From Spirochaetota bacterium (GTDB lineage: Bacteria; Spirochaetota; Spirochaetia; Treponematales; Rectinemataceae), in NCBI GenBank assembly GCA_023421875.1, contig JAEZSM010000183.1, positions 1 to 14,020 on the forward strand: a stretch of 14,020 nt of DNA, in the 5' to 3' direction. Numbering within the stretch: the stretch's first letter is position 1; every line of letters starts with the position of its first letter. The position numbers were made by a program, and so were the translations under genes. Below, in pieces: positions 1 through 6,087 of the stretch. The notes below the pieces were generated by a model, which was given only the letters and a program-made list of their open reading frames with translations, did no database searches and had not been told where the DNA came from.

Positions 1-1320
1 GATCAGACTTCTCGCGCTCGCCTTCCCTGCGATTCCGGCGATCACTCTCATGTGTCCGGAAAAGGTGGAGAGGGATTGGTCTATGGACTGCTCGTCGCCG
101 ATATCCACCAGCACCGAATCGAAAATGGGCAGGGAGCTTCCCTGGGAGAAGGGAAGCCAGAGTCCGAACTGCCTCATCAGGGCGAAAAGCCCGATAGTCT
201 TGAGGGTAACGGTTTTTCCGCCCGTGTTCGGCCCGGTTATGATGAGCATCCTGGTGTCTTCGGGCAGGTCAACATCGATGGGAACGGCCTTCTTGCCTAA
301 AAGGGGGTGGCAGGCCCTCCACAGCGTAAGCCCACGGTCCTCCAATTCAGGAGGCAAGAGTCCTTCCCGAAACGCCATCAGCGCCCTGGCCAGGCGCTGA
401 TCCAGGAGCGCCAGGGTCGCGCGGGCACCGCAGAGAGCGGGGTAATGCGGCCGCAGGGCCTCGCTGGCTTCCCTGAAGATCCGCAGGATTTCAGCCTTGA
501 GGCGGGCATCGAGCCGCACAAGCTCGTTGTTACGCTCCACCAGTGCCTCTGGCTCGATAAAGAGGGTCTGTCCCGTTGACGAAGCCTCGTGCACGATGCC
601 CCGCACCCTTCCCTTGAAGTTAGCCCGCACCGCCAGGACGGTCCGCCCGTCGCGCTGGGTAGGTTCGTCGGACTGGAGGGCGCTCCGCAGCTCGGGATCC
701 TTTCCATAGGAGGCTGCCAGCCTGAGCAGCTCCCTGTTCTTTCGTCCTATCGCCTCGTTAAGTCGTTTCAGTTCAGGCAATTTCCTGAGTTCACCCTCAG
801 GGCTGATTATTGCGAATATGATTTTATATACATCTTGAATCTTTGGCGCCATATTGAGAAGACAAAGAGCCGACTCCCTCGCCCAGGCAGCCGCAGCATC
901 TCCATTCACCGCGGCCTCGCTGTCCTTCAGGGCTTCATAGGCCGAGATTTTTCCCACCGGCTCAGACTCTTGCGCTATCCAGGGGACCTTGGCCATGTAC
1001 GAAACCAAGGCTTCGTAGTTTTTACTCCAATGACCGAGAGAAAGCAGCTCCTCCATCTCCAAGCTGCTCCCCGCCCTGGCCAGGCGAGTCAAGGCCGCAT
1101 CGATGCCGGGAAAGGAAAAGCCTGGAACCTGGTGGGCGGCCAGATGGCTGACAAGTCGGTCCATATCTAGGGCAAAGGCGGTCAGGTGCTCCTCGTCGTC
1201 TATGGGGAGAGAATGGCGGACTAGCTCCTGCCCCTCCTGGGAAAAACAGTAGGAAGCAGCATTGTCCCTGAGGCGAGGAAAATCCAGAAGAGAAAGGCTG
1301 TGCTCGTCGCTAAAAAACAT
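1..1320 (-). CDS. mutS2: MutS2 family ATPase (3' part outside window)
   Basis: Endonuclease MutS2, a MutS-type ABC ATPase that suppresses homologous recombination and, in Bacillus subtilis, helps split collided ribosomes. I translated the open frame from ATG at 1320 to the window edge: 440 residues without a stop. The family is about 780 residues, so the rest of the ATPase domain and any C-terminal Smr nuclease domain lie beyond position 1. The Walker A motif GPNTGGKT is at residues 363-370. It is followed by VLVDIGDEQSIDQSLSTFSG, the Walker B/signature region typical of MutS proteins. The N-terminal part reads as the helical lever and clamp region, with no mismatch-recognition domain, which separates MutS2 from MutS. 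It starts 8 bp after the rsgA stop. An AGGA Shine-Dalgarno element overlaps that stop codon, so translation is probably coupled to rsgA. Confidence 0.95.
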   Translation of the reverse strand, partial: MFFSDEHSLSLLDFPRLRDNAASYCFSQEGQELVRHSLPIDDEEHLTAFALDMDRLVSHLAAHQVPGFSFPGIDAALTRLARAGSSLEMEELLSLGHWSKNYEALVSYMAKVPWIAQESEPVGKISAYEALKDSEAAVNGDAAAAWARESALCLLNMAPKIQDVYKIIFAIISPEGELRKLPELKRLNEAIGRKNRELLRLAASYGKDPELRSALQSDEPTQRDGRTVLAVRANFKGRVRGIVHEASSTGQTLFIEPEALVERNNELVRLDARLKAEILRIFREASEALRPHYPALCGARATLALLDQRLARALMAFREGLLPPELEDRGLTLWRACHPLLGKKAVPIDVDLPEDTRMLIITGPNTGGKTVTLKTIGLFALMRQFGLWLPFSQGSSLPIFDSVLVDIGDEQSIDQSLSTFSGHMRVIAGIAGKASARSLI

Positions 1321-1328
1321 AGGGCATC

Positions 1329-2438
1329 CTAAAGAAAATCTTCCTCATCGACATCGGTCGAACCCGTATGCCTGAGCTTCCGGCCCCTAACCTTGTCGAT
1401 GTTTCTGATCCTGCGGCTGGGATCCCGCGGACCGTCCTTTTTCCACTCCGCCGGCAGGCCGAGTTCTTCTCGTATGCGTAGATAGCTCTCGTAGCGGTCC
1501 GGGTGTATTTCCGAGGCCAGAACAGCCTGGCGGACGACGCAGCCCTCCTCGTCCACATGGCTGCAGCGCGATCCCAGGGGACAGGAGCCGATTAGGGGAG
1601 CCATCTCCGGAAAGCAGAAGGTCAGCTCGTCCGGAGCTATGCTACGCAAGGCCAGCCGGCGGATTCCCGGCGTATCGATGATGGAAAAGCCGGGGGATAC
1701 GAACATGATTGCCATGGTAGTAGTGTGCTTACCGCGGTTGTATTTTTCCGATACCTCCCCGGTTTTCCTAGCCAGCCCGGGCATGAGGGCATTGAGAATG
1801 CTGGACTTACCTACCCCCGACTGGCCTGCCAGCACCGTCGTCTTGCCGTCCAAAAGAGATTCGAAGGCTGCCAATCCTTCGCCCCTGGCGACGGAGCAGC
1901 GAATTACCCCATACCCAAGCTTCGCGTAGTTCTCAAGACGCTCCTCGACCCTTGCGTTCAAGCCCAGGTCTGTCTTGTTCAGGAGAATCACGAAAGGCGA
2001 ACCGGCACGCTCGGCCAGAACCGCCAGCCTGTCGATAAAACGCGGCCTGAAGGGAGGCAGTTCGGGTGAACTGACGCAGACCACCTGGTCGATGTTGGCG
2101 GCTATAGCCTGCTCAGCCCTTCCTTTTTCGTTGTAACGGCCAAAGCTGTTGCGCCGGGGATAGAGGGTCGTTACGAGACCCTGCCCTTCGCCAAGTGCTT
2201 CTGCCTCCACCTCATCCCCCGCCGTGAGCCCGTTGTAGCTACCGCTGAGCGACCTTATCCGCTTCCCCTTGAGGGAGCAAAGCCGTTCTTCGCCATCCTC
2301 GCAGAGCGCCATAGCCAGGTTGTTGGAAGAAAAAAGCACCCGAGCCTTCACCCGCTGACCTCGGATAGGCAACACATCAGTCGTAAAATCATAGCTGCTC
2401 CGGAGACAGAAGGCCGAAGCGTTCGGCCCAGACGGCAT
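1329..2438 (-). CDS. rsgA: Small ribosomal subunit biogenesis GTPase RsgA
   Basis: Circularly permuted GTPase that tests and completes late 30S subunit assembly. Order seen in the 369-residue frame: OB-like domain (about 28-95), NKTD (G4, 154-157), P-loop GQSGVGKS (205-212), TTT switch I (239-241), DTPGI (G3, 255-259), then a zinc finger with C286, C292, H294 and C300. The first Cys pair is separated by five residues, where I recall four in well-known homologues. The start is uncertain. The ATG at 2438 overlaps murI by 50 bp and has no visible Shine-Dalgarno. The first 25 or so residues precede the OB fold, and an in-frame GTG at 2375, 13 bp after the murI stop, would avoid the overlap. It lies between murI and mutS2 in one minus-strand operon. 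Confidence 0.95.
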   Translation of the reverse strand: MPSGPNASAFCLRSSYDFTTDVLPIRGQRVKARVLFSSNNLAMALCEDGEERLCSLKGKRIRSLSGSYNGLTAGDEVEAEALGEGQGLVTTLYPRRNSFGRYNEKGRAEQAIAANIDQVVCVSSPELPPFRPRFIDRLAVLAERAGSPFVILLNKTDLGLNARVEERLENYAKLGYGVIRCSVARGEGLAAFESLLDGKTTVLAGQSGVGKSSILNALMPGLARKTGEVSEKYNRGKHTTTMAIMFVSPGFSIIDTPGIRRLALRSIAPDELTFCFPEMAPLIGSCPLGSRCSHVDEEGCVVRQAVLASEIHPDRYESYLRIREELGLPAEWKKDGPRDPSRRIRNIDKVRGRKLRHTGSTDVDEEDFL

Positions 2439-3216
2439 AGAGAGGATCGAAGGGAGGCTCGCCGGTGAGCAAAAACCGTCCTTGGGTTTGCGGGGAACCG
2501 AGTGGGCTTTCGGTAAAAGACCCGCCCAGGAGCTGCTCTACCCTCCTGGCCACCCCCTCCAGAGAATCAACAATCTTGAGATCGCCGGCGCCCAGGGCGG
2601 CGGCGCAGGCGGCAATGTCCTCCTGGACATGCAAAAAATGCGTGCAGGCCAGCACGACCCTGTCCACGCCCTGGCCGATGAGTTCTCGCACATAGGGTTC
2701 TACCGCCTTCCTTCGCTCTTGGGCGCTGGATTCCAGATAGCGGTGTTCCACAAAGGATACCAGCTCCTGGGCGGGAAGCTTGACCACCCTTGCCTCGGTG
2801 GCGTACCGGGCTATCAAGTCGTCCAGATAGGGATCGGCGACGGTGCGCTCGGTTGCCATGATACCGATACAGCCTGAGGGGCTTTGCTCGGCAGCCGGTT
2901 TGACCGCAGGCACGGTGCCAATGATGGGCAGGTCAGGATGTGCCGCCCGTAGCGCCTTCAGTCCAGTCTGACTGGCGGTGTTGCAGGCGATCACCAGAAA
3001 ATCGGGCAAGAGAAGGGCGCGCAGGCGCTTCGTCCTGTCCAGAAGTATGGTCTCCAGTTCGCCGGCCGTCTTGGTCCCGTAGGGAAAACCAGCATCGTCG
3101 GCGATATAGTGGAGCCTTGCCCAGGGAATGCGGCCGCGGGTCCGGCCGAGGTATGGCAGTCCTCCTACTCCCGAATCCAGGAACACGATGACTGGTTCTT
3201 CCGATGTCTTGGTCAT
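2389..3216 (-). CDS. murI: Glutamate racemase
   Basis: Interconverts L- and D-glutamate in the cytoplasm, supplying D-glutamate for peptidoglycan precursors. The protein from ATG at 3216 is 275 residues, normal for the family. Seen: FLDSGVGG with the conserved D14-S15; YIADDAGFPYG (37-47); catalytic C78 in ACNTAS; GTVPAVKPA (100-108); and the second catalytic C191 in ACTHF, where many homologues have GCTHY. The frame is open further upstream, but ATG 3216 overlaps the stop of the preceding zinc-ribbon gene as ATGA, the natural coupled start. Upstream residues in the longer frame are a shadow of that gene. The rsgA frame begins inside the murI 3' end or just after it. Function is assigned with high confidence from both catalytic Cys motifs. 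Confidence 0.96.
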   Translation of the reverse strand: MTKTSEEPVIVFLDSGVGGLPYLGRTRGRIPWARLHYIADDAGFPYGTKTAGELETILLDRTKRLRALLLPDFLVIACNTASQTGLKALRAAHPDLPIIGTVPAVKPAAEQSPSGCIGIMATERTVADPYLDDLIARYATEARVVKLPAQELVSFVEHRYLESSAQERRKAVEPYVRELIGQGVDRVVLACTHFLHVQEDIAACAAALGAGDLKIVDSLEGVARRVEQLLGGSFTESPLGSPQTQGRFLLTGEPPFDPLYAVWAERFGLLSPEQL

Positions 3217-3509
3217 AGCGAAAACAGCTTGTCGAAGGCAGCCTTGGCCGCATCGGCCGACGAAGCCGAAACCCCGCCTCCGGCGGTCTTGCCGAAGAAC
3301 TTCAGGTCGATGGAAAACCATTCGCAGAAATTGGCTTTGTCCTTATCGACTACAGGATATTCCACCGTCTCGGCACAGTCGTAATGAGCCCCGGGCTTGT
3401 AGAATCGACACATCCTGCAGACATGGAGCTCGGCCTTGCAGTCGGGACAGATATCCCGAAAGCCGACCTTGATTCCCTCGGGCAGGGCTTTGCCACACTT
3501 CGCGCACAT
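3213..3509 (-). CDS. Small cysteine-rich zinc-ribbon protein of unknown function
   Basis: 98-residue protein, first gene of the minus-strand murI-rsgA-mutS2 operon. It begins MCAKCG (C2, C5), then ICPDC (C21, C24) and VCRMC (C31, C34), followed by C45 and C62. The spacing suggests two zinc ribbons plus a Cys pair. The central stretch, FYKP...DC...VVDKDKANFCEWF, resembles a module I recall from other small uncharacterised bacterial proteins (FY-x-P, DK-x-x-A-NFC-x-x-F), but I cannot name a family with certainty. The C-terminal third is Ala/Gly/Ser-rich. No signal peptide or membrane segment is seen, so it is probably cytoplasmic. The stop overlaps the murI start (ATGA). A good sigma70-type promoter lies immediately upstream and no Shine-Dalgarno is visible. 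No function is assigned. Confidence 0.85.
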   Translation of the reverse strand: MCAKCGKALPEGIKVGFRDICPDCKAELHVCRMCRFYKPGAHYDCAETVEYPVVDKDKANFCEWFSIDLKFFGKTAGGGVSASSADAAKAAFDKLFSL

Positions 3510-3517
3510 AGCTGCAT

Positions 3518-3545
3518 TTTATACCCTCGGCGTAGGGCCTTTCAA
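3518..3545 (-). promoter_or_regulatory. Predicted sigma70 promoter of the zinc-ribbon/murI operon
   Basis: On the minus strand TTGAAA (3545-3540) and TATAAA (3523-3518) are separated by 16 bp. Each matches consensus at five of six positions. The expected start of transcription lies about 2 nt before the ATG at 3509, giving an almost leaderless mRNA. No Shine-Dalgarno sequence is placed to serve that ATG. Confidence 0.6.
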
Positions 3546-3589
3546 GCACAGACCTTGTCCCGCCCGGTTCAATAGTGTAGCCTAAGCCC

Positions 3590-4189
3590 ATGTACAGGAA
3601 AGTCCCCTGCTCGGTCGAGACCTGCACCGGCTTGAGCTTTGCCGATACGCCGCACTGCCGGGAGCACTGCACCTTTCCCGAGGAGGCGGTAAGGAAACTG
3701 GTTGACAGGCTCTGCGCCGAAGGCGGCGCCATCAACATCGATTTTAGCCGCATAAGCCTCAATGGGGCAGATTTTTCGCGGATGCGCTTCGTGGGCTGTC
3801 GTTTCCGGAACGCAACGCTCTCCCACATCCTCTTTACCGGAGCTTCGTTTAGACTCTGCTTTTTCGATACCGCTTCCATCGACTGCTGCGATTTTTCAGG
3901 GGTGGACATGGACTTCTGTTCCCTTGGCGACACCGACATCTTCGACTGTAGCTTCGAAAATTCCGAGCTCATCCATGTCAATTTCGACGGAAGCCGCATA
4001 CGGGAAAGCACCTTCTCCAGCTCCAACCTCTACGATTCCCGCTTCATCCTCGCCGAGATCGAGCACAGCCGCTTCGAAGACTGCGATTTTAAACGCGTTT
4101 TCTTTATCCCCGCACGCTCCGATTCGGTTTCCACCGCGGGATCCAACGTGACCGAGGCGATCCAGGACCTGGAGCACCTCTATATATGA
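3590..4189 (+). CDS. Pentapeptide-repeat protein with N-terminal Cys/His cluster
   Basis: 199-residue protein. Residues about 50-168 form an unbroken run of some 24 pentapeptides. Phe occupies the central position at 52, 62, 72, 82, 92, 102, 122, 132, 142, 152 and 162 (Leu at 112). The alternate centres at 57, 67, ... 167 are Leu, Ile, Met or Phe. Such repeats fold as a right-handed quadrilateral beta-helix; the run predicts about six coils. Before it sits a short module with C7, C12, H22, C23, H26 and C27, which could bind zinc. The core is also Cys-rich (C70, C90, C99, C100, C110, C120, C165). No signal peptide or membrane segment is seen. Some pentapeptide proteins bind DNA gyrase (Qnr, MfpA), but nothing here proves that role. 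It is divergent from the murI operon; no clear promoter or Shine-Dalgarno was found. Its stop overlaps the next start (ATGA). Confidence 0.88.
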   Translation: MYRKVPCSVETCTGLSFADTPHCREHCTFPEEAVRKLVDRLCAEGGAINIDFSRISLNGADFSRMRFVGCRFRNATLSHILFTGASFRLCFFDTASIDCCDFSGVDMDFCSLGDTDIFDCSFENSELIHVNFDGSRIRESTFSSSNLYDSRFILAEIEHSRFEDCDFKRVFFIPARSDSVSTAGSNVTEAIQDLEHLYI

Positions 4190-4791
4190 AAATTTACCAG
4201 CATTACTCTATCTACGGTTTTTCCAACGGCTATGTGATCTGCAACGAAGAGAGCATGGAAGCCCTGGTCGTCGATCCAGGCGAAGTGACTACTACCATGA
4301 TCGATCAGATCGAGAGCAAGGCCTACACGCTCAAGGCAATCCTCATCACCCACAGCCATATTCACCATTGCCGGGGCTTAAAGACTCTCATGCGCATCTA
4401 CCACCCCGATGTCTACGCATCCAACGCCAAGCTCTTCAATCTTGTCTGCAAAAAAGTACAGGACCAGCAGGATTTTCAGGAAGCAAGTTTTCCCATAAGG
4501 GCTATCGCGGTGCCGGGGCACTCCCAGGACTCCATTGTCTACGACATAGACGGCTGCCTCTTCACCGGCGACGCCTTCCACGCGGGCATCATCGGCAAGA
4601 CGACCTCGGCCTTCAATGCAAAAGCCTTGTTCGAACGACTTAAAAGCAAGTTGGAGTCCTATCCCGACGACAGCCTCGTCTTTCCGGGCCATGGCCCGCC
4701 CAGCACCCTGGGAACGGAGAAGAAGTTCAATCTTGGCTTGAGGGAGGGCTTTGCCGAAAGCCTCAAGGCTAACTACGACTTTTTTGTCTGA
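4186..4791 (+). CDS. Metallo-beta-lactamase-fold hydrolase, glyoxalase II/YcbL-like, with altered metal motif
   Basis: 201-residue MBL-fold protein of the compact glyoxalase II/YcbL type; the family hydrolyses thioesters such as hydroxyacyl-glutathione, but the substrate here is unknown. Metal-site residues seen: H56 and H58 and H61 in THSHIHH, H112 in VPGHS, D129 in FTGDA, and H169 in FPGHGPPST. The canonical motif is HxHxDH; here the Asp position is His60, confirmed from the codons CAC AGC CAT ATT CAC CAT. That Asp normally binds the second metal, so metal content or activity may differ. The start is fixed by the 4-bp ATGA overlap with the pentapeptide gene, implying coupled translation. 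Its 3' end overlaps the convergent isomerase-like gene by 19 bp. The family is certain, the substrate is not. Confidence 0.92.
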   Translation: MKIYQHYSIYGFSNGYVICNEESMEALVVDPGEVTTTMIDQIESKAYTLKAILITHSHIHHCRGLKTLMRIYHPDVYASNAKLFNLVCKKVQDQQDFQEASFPIRAIAVPGHSQDSIVYDIDGCLFTGDAFHAGIIGKTTSAFNAKALFERLKSKLESYPDDSLVFPGHGPPSTLGTEKKFNLGLREGFAESLKANYDFFV

Positions 4792-6059
4792 ACCCGTGTA
4801 AGTCCAGCCCAGGCGGCATAGCGGTCGATCTGCCCCAGCCAGCTGCCCTGGGCCATAACCAGGTGATTGCCCAAGGGAGTTTCGAGCAGGGCATCGATAT
4901 CTTCGTTCGATACCTCGATGACAGCCTGAGTCCTACAAAGACCTTCCTCGGCGGGGCTTTCGACCAGTCTGCCCTCGGCGGCCCATATAGTGTCCAGCCC
5001 TATGCCCCCTATGCGCACCAGCGTAACCGGCCCCTCGGGCAGGGTTCCGCAGAGCGCCGCTCCCTTGCCGGATTCGAAATGGCTCCGTATACCGTATTCG
5101 GGTACCAGGGTAAGGGGCACGGTGCAGTGGGCCAGGAGCATGCTGCCCCTGCCGCCTTTCTCCTTTCGTATCACCGAGGGATTGGCCATCCAGGCAGGGG
5201 TTCCGCTCAAAAGCCTCATCCAGCGGAGCGCCAGGACCGAGGGGACATCTCCCTCGCAGCCCGCATCGATGCCATCGGCGGCCAATTGCGCCAGGGCGTA
5301 GCAGCCGGTGGATCCGTTGAGAGATAGCAGGTCGAAGCAGCGGAGGCTGAGGGCATCCAGGGCTTCCTCAGCCGCTAGGGTTTTAAGCGCCCTCAATATG
5401 GTTTCCGATTTGCCCAAATCCTCGTCGGAGGCTTCCCTGCGGAATCTAGCCTTGTCCATGAAGGTCTTTGGAAGGGCCTTCTCATCCCGCTCGCGCGCTG
5501 TTTCCATCGCTCTTACCAGGCGCTCGAAAGCGACGGGAATCATTGCGGCGCCCCAGGACGCCTTCACCGAGGTCCCTGTCTGACTGGAGGCTACGAGCCA
5601 GGAAGAGGGTTCGCCCACGAGCCCGATCCGGCTCTTTCTCATACCGGAGAGGCTTTGCACAAGGGTGGCTGCAGCCTCCAATTCCGCCTGGCCCTCGGAA
5701 TCCTCCGCCGAGGCGAGCTGGATGACCTGGGTAGCCCTGCCCTGCTGCCGAGCCCAGGCTGCGAGCTCCAGGGCTGCGGGCAGGGAGTTATGCTTTCCAT
5801 GGGCAATAAGCACTAGGGGCTTATCCTTGCCCGCGGTGCCATCCAATCCACGGAGTCGTAGGCTCTCCAGTACAAAAGCCTCCGTGCCTCCGGTGAGAAT
5901 AAAGTAGAACGCAACATCTTCCGCACTGCCAGCAGCAGCGTCGGGGACAAGCTCCCCGCCAGCCCGTCGCAGCAGCGGCTCATATTTTTCGAATATCGCC
6001 TTGATACCAGCCTCATCATGCAGGGCCGAAGCTGCCAAAATGTACTCGAACTTTTTCAT
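4773..6059 (-). CDS. L-fucose/L-arabinose isomerase-like protein
   Basis: 428-residue protein of the L-fucose/L-arabinose isomerase superfamily, enzymes that interconvert aldose and ketose sugars with a divalent metal. Seen: RIGLVGEPSSWL (144-155), CEGDVPS (268-274), SGTPAWMANPS (285-295), LAHCTVP (309-315) and GNHLVMAQG (397-405). By comparison with E. coli FucI (Glu337, Asp361, His528), E269 and H399 fit two ligands. The Asp361 position appears to be N293, so sugar isomerase activity is not assured. The ATG at 6059 is chosen because GAGGAG lies 6 nt upstream; a longer TTG-initiated frame from 6110 would overlap hemW. It is the last gene of the lepB-lepB-hemW operon, 28 bp after hemW, and its 3' end overlaps the convergent MBL gene. 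No sugar transporter or kinase is nearby. Confidence 0.82.
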   Translation of the reverse strand: MKKFEYILAASALHDEAGIKAIFEKYEPLLRRAGGELVPDAAAGSAEDVAFYFILTGGTEAFVLESLRLRGLDGTAGKDKPLVLIAHGKHNSLPAALELAAWARQQGRATQVIQLASAEDSEGQAELEAAATLVQSLSGMRKSRIGLVGEPSSWLVASSQTGTSVKASWGAAMIPVAFERLVRAMETARERDEKALPKTFMDKARFRREASDEDLGKSETILRALKTLAAEEALDALSLRCFDLLSLNGSTGCYALAQLAADGIDAGCEGDVPSVLALRWMRLLSGTPAWMANPSVIRKEKGGRGSMLLAHCTVPLTLVPEYGIRSHFESGKGAALCGTLPEGPVTLVRIGGIGLDTIWAAEGRLVESPAEEGLCRTQAVIEVSNEDIDALLETPLGNHLVMAQGSWLGQIDRYAAWAGLTRVQTKKS

Positions 6060-6065
6060 GAACGA

Positions 6066-6071
6066 CTCCTC
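6066..6071 (-). promoter_or_regulatory. Shine-Dalgarno fixing the start of the isomerase-like gene
   Basis: GAGGAG on the minus strand, 6 nt before the ATG at 6059. It selects this start over the upstream TTG at 6110. Confidence 0.75.
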
Positions 6072-6072
6072 G

Positions 6073-6086
6073 AGCCCCCGGGGGCT
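6073..6086. repeat. 14-bp perfect GC palindrome between hemW and the isomerase-like gene
   Basis: AGCCCCCGGGGGCT is a perfect palindrome filling the short gap between the hemW stop (6088) and the Shine-Dalgarno of the next gene (6066-6071). In mRNA it could form a short stable hairpin just 5' of that ribosome binding site. No T-run follows, so it does not look like a terminator. Confidence 0.6.
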
Positions 6087-6087
6087 G

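Noticed and set aside
3217..3321. Upstream extension of murI
   Set aside because: The extra residues are basic and unlike the family, and lie inside the zinc-ribbon gene; ATG 3216 gives the normal start.
3343..4026. A 227-codon minus-strand frame across the pentapeptide gene and the divergent promoter
   Set aside because: It has no recognisable domain, runs antisense to the regular pentapeptide frame and covers the start of the zinc-ribbon gene in another frame.
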